A stretch of 64,000 bases of DNA from a virus. The position numbers were made by a program, and so were the translations under genes. Below are positions 1-7,100 of this stretch, one piece after another. Below the pieces are notes generated by a model that saw nothing but the letters and a program-made list of their open reading frames with translations, did no database searches and was not told the DNA's origin. The stretch lies in the IMG/VR virus record IMGVR_UViG_3300027969_000074, positions 1-64,000 of that record, one strand, 5' to 3'. How positions within the stretch are numbered: position 1 is the stretch's first letter; every line of letters starts with the position of its first letter.

Positions 1-37
1 TACAAGGCACTGGTGATCTAACTGTTCAAATCACAAA

Positions 38-68
38 AAAAAGGGAACCATTAACTGATTCCCTTTAG
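38..68 (-). terminator. Rho-independent terminator of the HTH gene
   Basis: On the minus strand an AAAGGGAA/TTCCCTTT stem with a short loop is followed by a run of eight T. It lies 20 bases beyond the stop codon of the gene at 89-397. The remaining first bases of the window hold nothing I can identify. Confidence 0.75.
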
Positions 69-88
69 GCTGTTGTGAGTTACTAAAC

Positions 89-397
89 TTATGCAACTAC
101 CTTGCGACCGCGTACTTTATCGTACATACGATTCACAATTTTAGTGTTTTGGTGACGGCCGTTTACTACTCCACTTACGTAAGTAGGGGTCACATTCAAT
201 TCAGCAGCAATTACCTGGTTATCTCCACGACGCTTGCGGCTAGTGATGATTTCCAATTTTTGTGGAATTGATAATTTTTTGTAGCTAGCACCTTTACGGC
301 TATTAGTACTACGTGAAACAGTTGCAACTACTGGAGTTGATACTGACTTTGCTGCAACCTTAGTAGCAGACTTTGATGTTGTCTTTGACGTTTTCAT
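89..397 (-). CDS. Small helix-turn-helix DNA-binding protein
   Basis: This 102-residue basic protein probably binds DNA. The first 40 residues are a low-complexity Ser/Thr/Lys/Ala-rich tail. Residues 41-95 contain IPQKLEIITSRKRRGDN, then QVIAAELNVTPTYVSGVVNGR, which reads as a helix-turn-helix in which the AAELNVTPTYVS segment spans the turn and recognition helix. A basic C-terminus follows (RMYDKVRGRKVVA). The gene is monocistronic, with its own terminator, and is divergent from the late gene at 500. It could be a regulator or a nucleoid-like protein. The fold is visible; the target is unknown. Confidence 0.7.
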   Translation of the reverse strand: MKTSKTTSKSATKVAAKSVSTPVVATVSRSTNSRKGASYKKLSIPQKLEIITSRKRRGDNQVIAAELNVTPTYVSGVVNGRHQNTKIVNRMYDKVRGRKVVA

Positions 398-470
398 CTT
401 TTTTTGGTTTAATTTAAAAAATTATTACTTGAGTTTATAGTACCAACCTTTTTTAAATTTGGTCGACTCT

Positions 471-480
471 AGATAAATAA
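471..480 (+). promoter_or_regulatory. Motif B (late-type) promoter box
   Basis: AGATAAATAA ends 19 bases before the ATG at 500. It matches the recurring GATAAATAA box found upstream of virion-type genes throughout this window and resembles the T4 late box TATAAATA. No transcription data are available. Confidence 0.55.
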
Positions 481-499
481 TCAAAATATCTCTTTAAAA

Positions 500-841
500 A
501 TGGGACAAATTAAACCATTTAATCAATTTATACTCCAGGAATCTGAGGCTAATCTGGATCCAGATGATGATCTTAACCAGTTAAGGGATCTAGGTTTAGC
601 TGACAAAGAACCTTTTGACAACCGTTTAGATAAAATGATTGATGAATGGGGCGGTGATCCTGAAGTTAATGCTGCAATTCGGGTACTAAAGAACAAAACC
701 AATCAGTATATGGATAAATGGATAGACCTTGATAATTTGGAAGATTTAGCTGAATGGGATAGGTATACTGAAAGTCTATCTGACATAAGCGGAAATGACT
801 TAGGTTGGATTGAATTTATCATAGTGGCTGATGTACTTTAA
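500..841 (+). CDS. Putative packaged (internal) virion protein, acidic
   Basis: This 113-residue acidic protein has no recognised domain. Its N-terminus, MGQIKPFNQFILQE followed by SEAN, fits the shared leader of this phage: an F-x-x-F pair, then L-Q-E before a small residue. By analogy with T4 capsid-targeting sequences, a prohead protease would cut after the Glu. The mature part is Asp/Glu-rich and probably helical (residues about 30-105). It is preceded by motif B and followed by the similarly led gene at 907, whose own motif B lies in the 65-base gap. The packaged role is inferred from the leader only. Confidence 0.65.
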   Translation: MGQIKPFNQFILQESEANLDPDDDLNQLRDLGLADKEPFDNRLDKMIDEWGGDPEVNAAIRVLKNKTNQYMDKWIDLDNLEDLAEWDRYTESLSDISGNDLGWIEFIIVADVL

Positions 842-868
842 AACCCTGAAATATCAAATAGTACAAAA

Positions 869-878
869 GATAAATAAT
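869..878 (+). promoter_or_regulatory. Motif B (late-type) promoter box
   Basis: GATAAATAAT lies 28 bases before the ATG at 907, in the gap between two genes with packaged-type leaders. Confidence 0.55.
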
Positions 879-906
879 ACCTAGAAAATAATTACTCTAT
901 AATATA

Positions 907-2079
907 ATGAAAAATCAATTAATTAAAAGCTATGCCAGTTGGATAAACGAGGCAACTGAAGCTTCTCCTTTATCTACTACTGCTCCAGCAGTTGATGGTA
1001 TAGCATTCATTTCGTCCTCAACTAGTGCATCAAATATTACTGATCAATTAGCTGCAAATATTGGAATAAAAAAGGATATTGTCTATACATTAACAATGCA
1101 AAACATTGCATCATTAAGATTTATTGATACGGACGGTAGTAAATTTGGTGGAGCTGAGGCCAAAACTCGAATCACAATTAATTTAGATTCAACTCAAAAG
1201 ACTGCAAAACCTGGAGACGATATGTTAGAGATCAACGGTCGAAAACTACTTGAAACAGGTACAATCTTTCTTAAAAAGGCTGACCTAACTGGACCAATCA
1301 CAATAACTGCTTCAAATAATGGAATGCTTGCACTCGTTAGATTTGCAAATTCCCAAGCCGATATGGTTACTCGTTTTAAATTTTATCTTGGTAATTGTCA
1401 AAACTTTGTGCTTAAATTTACATTAGGCAATCCAGTAGCTGAAGCTGACGCAAGAGGTTTTAGTTATTATTGGGCAAAACCTGGCCAATTAGGCTCAATT
1501 TCAAATATGATTGCTGCAGCTATTTCAATTAATCTATTAAATGCGCTTGGAGTGCCGGATCATATTGCAAAAAATGACCCAGTAGCAGGTGACTATTTTA
1601 CAAGATACGTTAATGGAAAGGACTCAGCTGCTGCAACTACCGCAATTGCGAATGGTGCGGCTAACTTCGTTAAAGGTAAACGTATGTTAGTCAATAATCC
1701 AATTCCGGATGTTGGTGCTGCCTGGACAGGATTAAGCTCTGCCGATTTTAAAATATTGATTTCGTACAACGAGAAGTCTCAAAAATTCAAGCTTTTACCT
1801 GAAGGTGTAAAACGATTAACCGCAGTATTCACCAAAATAGCAGAGGCAGTTTCTCCAACCAAATCTCCAGTTGAATTTGGAAATGACGGAGCTGCAGTTT
1901 TTGCAGGATATACTGATATTATTAAAAATGGACTTCTGTCTAAAGCTAGCGCCTATAATCTTAATGAATGGTTTGATAGAGTTCAAAGTGTTCAAACTTG
2001 GACAGGAGCCCCAAATGTTCCAGCTGGCGGCGGAACTGGTGGTAAAAAGCAGGGAGAAGGTCAAGTAGGCCGAGGTTAA
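907..2079 (+). CDS. Putative packaged virion protein, 390 aa
   Basis: No family is recognised. The leader MKNQLIKSYASWINE followed by ATEAS contains Y-x-x-W and I-N-E before Ala, the T4-like prohead cleavage pattern. The body is mixed alpha/beta with Ala/Thr-rich stretches, and the C-terminus is Gly-rich (GGGTGGKKQGEGQVGRG), probably disordered. It has its own motif B promoter box and ends just before a bidirectional terminator. Size and context resemble the led proteins at 25842-26840 and 26856-27968, but I see no convincing homology to either. Confidence 0.65.
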   Translation: MKNQLIKSYASWINEATEASPLSTTAPAVDGIAFISSSTSASNITDQLAANIGIKKDIVYTLTMQNIASLRFIDTDGSKFGGAEAKTRITINLDSTQKTAKPGDDMLEINGRKLLETGTIFLKKADLTGPITITASNNGMLALVRFANSQADMVTRFKFYLGNCQNFVLKFTLGNPVAEADARGFSYYWAKPGQLGSISNMIAAAISINLLNALGVPDHIAKNDPVAGDYFTRYVNGKDSAAATTAIANGAANFVKGKRMLVNNPIPDVGAAWTGLSSADFKILISYNEKSQKFKLLPEGVKRLTAVFTKIAEAVSPTKSPVEFGNDGAAVFAGYTDIIKNGLLSKASAYNLNEWFDRVQSVQTWTGAPNVPAGGGTGGKKQGEGQVGRG

Positions 2080-2103
2080 TAAACTAACAAACACTCACAC
2101 ATA

Positions 2104-2133
2104 AAAAAAAGGGACTCTAATGAGTCCCTTTTT
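2104..2133. terminator. Bidirectional terminator
   Basis: GGGACTC-TAAT-GAGTCCC is flanked by A8 on one side and T5 on the other. It lies between the convergent genes ending at 2079 (+) and 2151 (-), so it can serve both. Confidence 0.85.
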
Positions 2134-2150
2134 GGTTAGGGTTGAGAAGT

Positions 2151-2522
2151 TTAAAAGTAAGAGTTACCGTCTACTAATTCAATATAGGTTAAGCCGCCTT
2201 TAGTGTAAATGTAGTACTTCACAAAAGGAATTGCAGTTTTTCCAACCTTTGCATCACTGCTACCTCCCATGCAAGTTTCATCATTAATTTGATTGCCTGC
2301 AAAAGTGTAAGTTGTATAACTGTAGTTTATTTTCTTATTGTCTAAAGAGTCCATTAACTCCTTTGGGTTATTGATCTTGATTGGAACTTGACCTTGATTG
2401 AAAGTTAAGCAACGGTCTTTAAGAAAGGCAACGGCTTGACGATCTTGTTCAGTTGAATTAGTTTGGGCGTTTGCAACCTGAAAGCTTACAGCGAAAATGA
2501 TTGCGAAGATTAATTTTTTCAT
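2151..2522 (-). CDS. Exported protein of unknown function
   Basis: This 123-residue protein begins with a clear Sec signal peptide (MKKLIFAIIFAVSFQVANAQ; predicted cut after ANA at about residue 19). The mature part has two Cys (near 34 and 85) and no family I recognise. It is transcribed divergently from the exported nuclease at 2600, and the two start codons are 77 bases apart. Both products would be exported from the infected cell or act in the periplasm. Signal peptides are unusual in phage genes and may point to host acquisition. Confidence 0.7.
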   Translation of the reverse strand: MKKLIFAIIFAVSFQVANAQTNSTEQDRQAVAFLKDRCLTFNQGQVPIKINNPKELMDSLDNKKINYSYTTYTFAGNQINDETCMGGSSDAKVGKTAIPFVKYYIYTKGGLTYIELVDGNSYF

Positions 2523-2554
2523 AACTTGATAGGTTTATAGTGTTTGTTAAATAT

Positions 2555-2565
2555 ATTATACTATT
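2555..2565 (-). promoter_or_regulatory. Motif A promoter box
   Basis: AATAGTATAAT on the minus strand lies about 33 bases upstream of the start at 2522. It is the TAGTATAAT motif shared with repair and metabolism genes here. Confidence 0.5.
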
Positions 2566-2599
2566 AAACCTAATAAACTTTCCATAATAAATAAAAAAT

Positions 2600-3298
2600 A
2601 TGAAAACTTTTAAATTTTTATCAGTAGCTGTAGTACTTGCTCTACTGCTATGTACTGGCTTTATTAAAGACCCTGCAACAATTAAATTAGAACCTAGTTT
2701 AATTAAGTTAGTGCCTAGTTCAATCAAGTTAGAGCACAAAGGTTACACTGCCTATTATAGTAAAACCCTACACTATCCATTAAAGGTTGAATGGTGGGAT
2801 ACTAAAGCCAGATTAGAGTGTCCAACTACTAAAGTTCCACGTAAGGATCAATTTGCACCGGACCCATTATTGCCAGATGAAACGGACTTAATGGATGATT
2901 ATGTGGGTTCAGGTACTGATCGAGGTCATATGTGCCCAGCCGCAGACAATCAATGTAGTACTGAATTGCAAACTGAGTGTTTTTATTTCTCGAATATGGC
3001 TCCACAGTACCATTCGTTAAATGCTGGAGACTGGAAGAAACTTGAGATGAAAACTAGAGACCTTGCCATACAATACGATTCAGTAATGGTTTGGTGTGGC
3101 TCGACTGGTGAAGCTAAAAAAATAGGCTCAACCTCAGTACCTCTTAAATGTTGGAAGGTTTTATTTGTTAAAAAGACCAAGGTTTGGGAATATTATATTT
3201 TTAATAATACCCCAGACAAACCAGTTGGACTAGATCATTGGAAAGTTACAAAAGCTAAGATTGAGAAATTAACCGGATATACCTTTACCGTTAAGTAA
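2600..3298 (+). CDS. Exported DNA/RNA non-specific endonuclease (NucA family)
   Basis: This is a metal-dependent endonuclease expected to cut DNA and RNA outside the cytoplasm. Residues 1-22 form a signal peptide (MKTFKFLSVAVVLALLLCTG). The signature DRGHMCPAAD is at 107-116, with His110 as the predicted general base. SNMAPQYHSLNAGDW follows (131-145), in which Asn141 matches the Mg-binding Asn of the family. The length (232) is normal. Oddly, residues 27-46 hold three short tandem copies of an IKLEPS-like unit between signal peptide and catalytic domain, encoded by a 21-base-scale repeat. It could degrade host or competitor DNA or extracellular DNA. Family assignment is strong; biological role is inferred. 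Confidence 0.88.
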   Translation: MKTFKFLSVAVVLALLLCTGFIKDPATIKLEPSLIKLVPSSIKLEHKGYTAYYSKTLHYPLKVEWWDTKARLECPTTKVPRKDQFAPDPLLPDETDLMDDYVGSGTDRGHMCPAADNQCSTELQTECFYFSNMAPQYHSLNAGDWKKLEMKTRDLAIQYDSVMVWCGSTGEAKKIGSTSVPLKCWKVLFVKKTKVWEYYIFNNTPDKPVGLDHWKVTKAKIEKLTGYTFTVK

Positions 3299-3312
3299 TA
3301 TAGATCACTCAC

Positions 3313-3389
3313 CAGATCACATTGGCCATCTTTTAATATCCTAGCTAATAGTAACCTAACTTAAATTCTAGGCCGTCTCAGATCACATT
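3313..3389. repeat. Short direct repeat in a 130-base gap
   Basis: CAGATCACATT occurs at 3313-3323 and again at 3379-3389 in the non-coding gap between 3298 and 3431. The second copy abuts the terminator hairpin. No function is evident. Confidence 0.4.
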
Positions 3390-3390
3390 A

Positions 3391-3414
3391 AAAAAGCCGG
3401 AATTTCCAGCTTTT
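3391..3414 (-). terminator. Terminator of the FMN reductase operon
   Basis: On the minus strand AAAAGCTGG-AAAT-TCCGGCTTTTTT forms a stem (one G-U pair) ending in six T, 17 bases past the stop at 3431. Confidence 0.65.
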
Positions 3415-3430
3415 AGTGTTTATTAAGATT

Positions 3431-4156
3431 TTATAGTCTGATCCAACCTTTAAACCTCATAACTGCCTCATACAAAGCTTCGCTAAACTTAAATTCTTTT
3501 AAGAAGTCTGGAAAGTCTCTTTTATAACCCGACAAAAGTTCGTTGTACTTATCATTGGTCCATTGCCAATTAAATGTTAAAATATCAGGAGTCTTAAATC
3601 CAAAAAATTTAAGAACTTGTTTTTCTAGATTAACAGCTTCCTTTCCATTCCAGTTATGGCCAATTGCAATTATTCCAGCCTCTTTATCTTTTAATAAATT
3701 AGATTCTCCTAAACTCGTATGTCGATTTTCTAACCAAGTCAATCTTTCAATTAATTGAGTGTATACTGCATTCATTTTGCCCCAACGAATTGACCCAAAA
3801 AATATAATTATATCTGATTCAAAGATTGCATTGGCAACTTTATACATTTCATCTGACTTATTATTAACTGATGCCCAACATCTGATATTTCCAGTTGGAT
3901 TCTTTTTACCGTCAACTAGGTTAGCCGCTTTAACTCCGCAGCCGTTTCCTTTTTTATTTGAAACGTTTCCCTCACATGAAAATATTTTTAGTTTGGAAAC
4001 ATTAATAACTTGACAATTATCAAGTCTAGTAGCCAATTCATCTGCAATAATAGAAGATTTTGGTAATTCTTTCTCGCCTTCCCATCTATTTGAGGTAGTT
4101 AAAAAAACAATTTTTTTGTTTTTTAAATAAGTATATAATGATTTTAATTGATTCAT
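3431..4156 (-). CDS. NAD(P)H-dependent FMN reductase / flavodoxin-fold oxidoreductase
   Basis: This 241-residue protein has the flavodoxin-like fold of NADPH-dependent FMN reductases. It starts with a beta strand and a Ser/Thr-rich phosphate loop (KKIVFLTTSNRWEGEKELPKS, near 14-34). A later strand-loop, IIIFFGSIRWGKMNAVYTQLIERL (about 115-138), matches the FMN-contacting segment and the following helix. A Cys-containing insert (SCEGN, NGCGVK, near 59-75) is unusual and might form a disulfide or metal site. The ATG overlaps the preceding stop by one base (TAATG), so it is translationally coupled to a packaged-type membrane-active protein. Substrate unknown. Confidence 0.75.
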   Translation of the reverse strand: MNQLKSLYTYLKNKKIVFLTTSNRWEGEKELPKSSIIADELATRLDNCQVINVSKLKIFSCEGNVSNKKGNGCGVKAANLVDGKKNPTGNIRCWASVNNKSDEMYKVANAIFESDIIIFFGSIRWGKMNAVYTQLIERLTWLENRHTSLGESNLLKDKEAGIIAIGHNWNGKEAVNLEKQVLKFFGFKTPDILTFNWQWTNDKYNELLSGYKRDFPDFLKEFKFSEALYEAVMRFKGWIRL

Positions 4157-4944
4157 TATGTGCTAGGTTTGACTTGAGGTTTCTTAGTAAGACTGGCAAC
4201 CTCTTTTTTAGTTTGATTTGTTGTATTCGTAATTGCAGCAATTGTAGTATTGGTTGCTTTAGCGGTTGCATAATTTTTAGCAGCGGCTTTTAATACAAGT
4301 TCTCCAGTTTCACCAGTTGATCCATGCGCACCTAATTTTAACGGATTAAGTTTTGCTAAAAATTGTAGAAATTTATTAATTGAGGCTGGAATACCCTGAG
4401 TTATTAAGGTACTTATCTTAGTAAGAGCTATTTCAATTGAGCCGAATTTACTTATAACCCATGCGCCTAATTCTGAATTTTTAAATTCTCGAATTTTTTG
4501 ACCAACCCATTTGGCAATATCGCTAACCATTCCAAGCAGAGTTTTAAGTTTAGCTGAAACTTCGGGAGCAGCAGCTTTTGCTAATTTAAAAGCAGTTGGA
4601 TTAGATAGACCCTCAGTAAATGCAGCCATTACAATTTTAATTTCAGCCTTTAGTGCAACTGCCAGTGCTTGAGCTCCACTAATTGCCACAACTGAGGCTA
4701 GAGTTATTAAACCTTGCATATTTAAAGAAACCTTTTCAGCTTCAGTATTTGCAAAACTTGCCTGAATTGAATAGGAAATAGCATGAATTATATCAATAAC
4801 ACTGCCTGATCCTGGAACTACAGTATCTGATATTGCACTAATCACATCAACTCCAAGATGAGCTAAATCGTCCCATTCCCAATCTTCATTAAGTTCACGT
4901 TCTCGATTGTTTGTCCAATCGCTATATTCTAATAAGTACTGCAT
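4156..4944 (-). CDS. Putative packaged virion protein with hydrophobic domain
   Basis: This 262-residue protein has a leader of the shared kind (MQYLLEYSDWTNNRERELNE, then D; Y-x-x-W and L-N-E). Residues 28-75 read LGVDVISAISDTVVPGSGSVIDIIHAISY, resembling the D-x-[VI]-x-x-x-x-P-G-x-G-x-x-x-D linker found before effector domains in polymorphic toxins. Long hydrophobic/amphipathic helices follow (about 75-215) and the tail is Lys/Thr-rich. Such a protein could insert into or cross a membrane during genome delivery. It is the third member of a minus-strand operon that starts at 5654 under motif B. The function is inferred only. Confidence 0.6.
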   Translation of the reverse strand: MQYLLEYSDWTNNRERELNEDWEWDDLAHLGVDVISAISDTVVPGSGSVIDIIHAISYSIQASFANTEAEKVSLNMQGLITLASVVAISGAQALAVALKAEIKIVMAAFTEGLSNPTAFKLAKAAAPEVSAKLKTLLGMVSDIAKWVGQKIREFKNSELGAWVISKFGSIEIALTKISTLITQGIPASINKFLQFLAKLNPLKLGAHGSTGETGELVLKAAAKNYATAKATNTTIAAITNTTNQTKKEVASLTKKPQVKPST

Positions 4945-5195
4945 TAAAATCCTTCAACATTAGGTAGCCCGCTGCCCGGTTCAGCGTCATGATTCCGAGG
5001 TTCAAATTCATGATCGGTCATTTGATCTTCTGAATATTCTTCCTCTTCTTCAGGTTCACGATGTTCTTTACAGTCTGAGCAAATTCCGCCTTGCATGATT
5101 GGTGCACCGCAACAATTTGATTTGCCAGTTTCGTATGCATCATATGGATGCCAGCTTTCGTTAAGAAAATCGTTAAAATTCTTTATAATTGACAT
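4944..5195 (-). CDS. Small zinc-ribbon protein with packaged-type leader
   Basis: This 83-residue protein has the leader MSIIKNFNDFLNE followed by SWHP, a good match to the prohead-protease-like pattern (F-x-x-F, L-N-E). The core CCGAPIMQGGICSDCKEH (28-45) is a zinc ribbon (CC...C-x-x-C) of a type common in phages. The C-terminus is very acidic (EEEEEYSEDQ). The stop overlaps the next start by one base (4944). The zinc site suggests nucleic-acid or protein contact; the partner is unknown. Confidence 0.7.
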   Translation of the reverse strand: MSIIKNFNDFLNESWHPYDAYETGKSNCCGAPIMQGGICSDCKEHREPEEEEEYSEDQMTDHEFEPRNHDAEPGSGLPNVEGF

Positions 5196-5210
5196 AGTTA
5201 GATAGTTATT

Positions 5211-5654
5211 TTATGGTTCAACGTCTTCATCATCTTCAATACCAAGAGCCATTGAGTTAAATTTATTCCAAGCAGTAATTGCAGCTTTCATTGTTTTATT
5301 AAGCTCAATTAAAGAGGTCTTTAGCTCTTCAACTTTTGTTTTATCAGCTTCTTCAACTGGGTTTTTACGAATGTCTTCTGGAATTTCCAAGAATTCTCCC
5401 TGTTTTTCTTTAAATGCTTTAATTGCTTCTCTGCGCGCTTTATCTAAATTTTGATATTCTTCAATTTCAGACTCAGCTGATACGATTTCTGGCTCAGATG
5501 GAATTTCTGGAGTAGTTGCGGCTGGCGTTTCAGTTGTAACCGGCAAAGCTGCTGCATCCGTTGCTGCAGGTACTTCTGGAGTAGCGGTTGGCACCTGTTC
5601 GTTTGCTTCAACTTTTTCAGATTCTTCAATCCATTGTTGATATTTATGAATCAT
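5211..5654 (-). CDS. Putative packaged virion protein, disordered N-half
   Basis: This 147-residue acidic protein begins MIHKYQQWIEE followed by SEKVE, with Y-x-x-W and I-E-E before Ser. Residues 18-60 are Pro/Thr/Ala/Glu-rich and likely disordered. Residues 64-135 are strongly helical and charged (EEYQNLDKARREAIKAFKEKQ), suggesting a coiled coil. It is the first gene of the operon 5654-3431, directly downstream of motif B on the minus strand. It resembles small acidic internal-head proteins in style, not in recognisable sequence. Confidence 0.65.
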   Translation of the reverse strand: MIHKYQQWIEESEKVEANEQVPTATPEVPAATDAAALPVTTETPAATTPEIPSEPEIVSAESEIEEYQNLDKARREAIKAFKEKQGEFLEIPEDIRKNPVEEADKTKVEELKTSLIELNKTMKAAITAWNKFNSMALGIEDDEDVEP

Positions 5655-5670
5655 TGTTATTGATTTTCTT

Positions 5671-5680
5671 ATTATTTATC
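5671..5680 (-). promoter_or_regulatory. Motif B (late-type) promoter box, divergent pair
   Basis: GATAAATAAT on the minus strand lies 16 bases upstream of the ATG at 5654. A second box on the plus strand begins 8 bases away (5689-5698), giving a back-to-back late promoter pair. Confidence 0.6.
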
Positions 5681-5688
5681 TACGCTAG

Positions 5689-5698
5689 GGATAAATAA
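5689..5698 (+). promoter_or_regulatory. Motif B (late-type) promoter box, divergent pair
   Basis: GGATAAATAA ends only 6 bases before the ATG at 5705. If transcription starts 6-8 bases downstream, as for T4 late promoters, the mRNA would be leaderless or nearly so. Confidence 0.55.
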
Positions 5699-5704
5699 AA
5701 CAGA

Positions 5705-6508
5705 ATGGCAACGATTGTAAACTTTAATACATGGGTATCTGAAAATATCGAGCATCCAAGACCTCTTAAGCAATTAGGCGATCTTGGTATTAATCGTAAA
5801 TTTGGTAGAAACCCTCATACTGGTGACAAATATGAAACTGAACTGTTTCCAATGTTCCGTAGGTTAAAGCCTAGAATAGCCGCACTACCTAAGAAACCAA
5901 CGCTAGAAGAATGGTTCGCAATGATGCAGAACTCAGATAATCAATTTTATTCAATGGTACAGGCGGATACTCTAGCTCAACCTGATGTACGAGAGTTATG
6001 GAGAGACCTAACCGGTCAACGCGCTTCAAAGATGAAACGCTATAATTTATCAGAAGGAGCAGAGCCTACTGCCTGGAAAAGTAAACTTGATCTAGACTGG
6101 ACGGTTATAGCCCTTTGGCCAGAGGATTCTCTATATAAAGATTGTGCAAAGATTTTTAACTATTTAGGAATTGCATTTGCAGATCTTTCCTCAAAAACTA
6201 TCTATATTGACGGAGTAATAATTGAGAGTCAAAACTTAACAAGTGATCACATACTTGCAATTGAGGCTCACGAAATAGCGCATTTTGAATTGGATCACTC
6301 TGCCTCTAAATACGATAGAGCAAATCAATACGATGAACGTCAAGAAATGGAAGCTGACTGGTTTGGTATTAGACTGCTTAAACTAAAAAATGAAATAAAT
6401 GCAGCTGACCTTTTAGAAGATCGGTATGAACTATATTATAACGAGCCTTCCTCTACTCTTGAAAAGACTGACGATCTTGAGACAATTCTTAATAATTACG
6501 TCAACTAA
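5705..6508 (+). CDS. Putative packaged HExxH zinc metallopeptidase
   Basis: This 267-residue protein has a C-terminal metallopeptidase domain. HEIAHFELDH at 189-198 is the gluzincin-type zinc motif (His189, Glu190, His193), and the downstream QEMEADWFGIRLL (about 214-226) supplies a Glu/Asp third ligand, as in the ImmA/IrrE (M78) group. The leader MATIVNFNTWVSE then N fits the packaged-protein pattern (F-x-x-W, V-S-E). Residues 25-125 resemble no domain I know. ImmA-like peptidases cut repressors and other regulatory proteins, so an injected protease acting on a host protein is plausible. Motif B precedes it and a small membrane protein follows. Confidence 0.78.
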   Translation: MATIVNFNTWVSENIEHPRPLKQLGDLGINRKFGRNPHTGDKYETELFPMFRRLKPRIAALPKKPTLEEWFAMMQNSDNQFYSMVQADTLAQPDVRELWRDLTGQRASKMKRYNLSEGAEPTAWKSKLDLDWTVIALWPEDSLYKDCAKIFNYLGIAFADLSSKTIYIDGVIIESQNLTSDHILAIEAHEIAHFELDHSASKYDRANQYDERQEMEADWFGIRLLKLKNEINAADLLEDRYELYYNEPSSTLEKTDDLETILNNYVN

Positions 6509-6524
6509 AAAAATATAAAATAAA

Positions 6525-6842
6525 ATGAAAATTTCGAAAATCGGAGATGTTAAACGTTTTTCATTTGGTGAAATGACATCAAATGATAATGGCAAAACGT
6601 CAGGTACGTCAGTTGCTGGTCTTTATATTATCTTTATTGGGGGCTTATGCTTTCTATTAGGCTGCATTGACAAACTATGGATTACTAAGTCAATTGATGT
6701 TATTACACAAGCAATAACATTTACCTTAATTGGAGCCACTCTACTTGGTGTTAAAAACGTTATGAATGGTAAAAAACCAGCAGCAACAGATTTAGTAGAG
6801 GCACCGGCTGACTCAACTTCGCCAGAACAACTTAATTCATAA
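6525..6842 (+). CDS. Small two-helix membrane protein (holin-like architecture)
   Basis: This 105-residue protein has two hydrophobic segments: about 30-51 (VAGLYIIFIGGLCFLLGCI) and about 60-81 (VITQAITFTLIGATLLGV). These are separated by a short polar loop and followed by a Lys-containing, then acidic, C-terminal tail. The arrangement suits a class II holin or a membrane anchor. It lies 16 bases after the metallopeptidase gene with no promoter box of its own, and its transcript ends at the following terminator. The lysis role is a guess from topology. Confidence 0.6.
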   Translation: MKISKIGDVKRFSFGEMTSNDNGKTSGTSVAGLYIIFIGGLCFLLGCIDKLWITKSIDVITQAITFTLIGATLLGVKNVMNGKKPAATDLVEAPADSTSPEQLNS

Positions 6843-6860
6843 TTAAAGTTAACTTAACAA

Positions 6861-6888
6861 AAAATAGCCCTAATAGGGCTATTTTTTT
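6861..6888. terminator. Bidirectional terminator
   Basis: AAAATAGCCC-TAATA-GGGCTATTTT is followed by further T on the plus strand and preceded by A on the other side. It lies between convergent genes ending at 6842 (+) and 6891 (-). Confidence 0.85.
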
Positions 6889-6890
6889 GC

Positions 6891-7100
6891 TTAGTCGATA
6901 TCGTCTTGTCGACCATTTGTTATTTCCTTATAGTATTCCCAAAGTTCTTGGCAACCCTCATAATTTTCTTTATATTCTAAATATCCAATAACGGCAAGAA
7001 CCTCCTTCCAATAGCTTGAGGTAACACCTTTACGGTCAATATCTTTATACTTCTTGATCCATAGTTCTTCGTTTTCTATATAATCTCGCACCATCTTCAT
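6891..7100 (-). CDS. Small hypothetical protein
   Basis: This is an unrecognised charged, helical protein of about 69 residues rich in Tyr, Trp, Lys and Glu (YENEELWIKKY-like helices). The first ATG is at 7100. An upstream TTG at 7106 is possible but less likely. It overlaps the last 56 bases of the HDAC-like gene in another frame, so it is probably co-transcribed and coupled. The long overlap lowers confidence slightly, but nothing else fills the region to the terminator. Confidence 0.55.
   Translation of the reverse strand: MKMVRDYIENEELWIKKYKDIDRKGVTSSYWKEVLAVIGYLEYKENYEGCQELWEYYKEITNGRQDDID

Noticed and set aside
3543-4013. Plus-strand open frames of 71 and 84 codons opposite the FMN reductase
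   Set aside because: They lie wholly antisense to a gene with recognisable domain motifs and have no promoter-like box.
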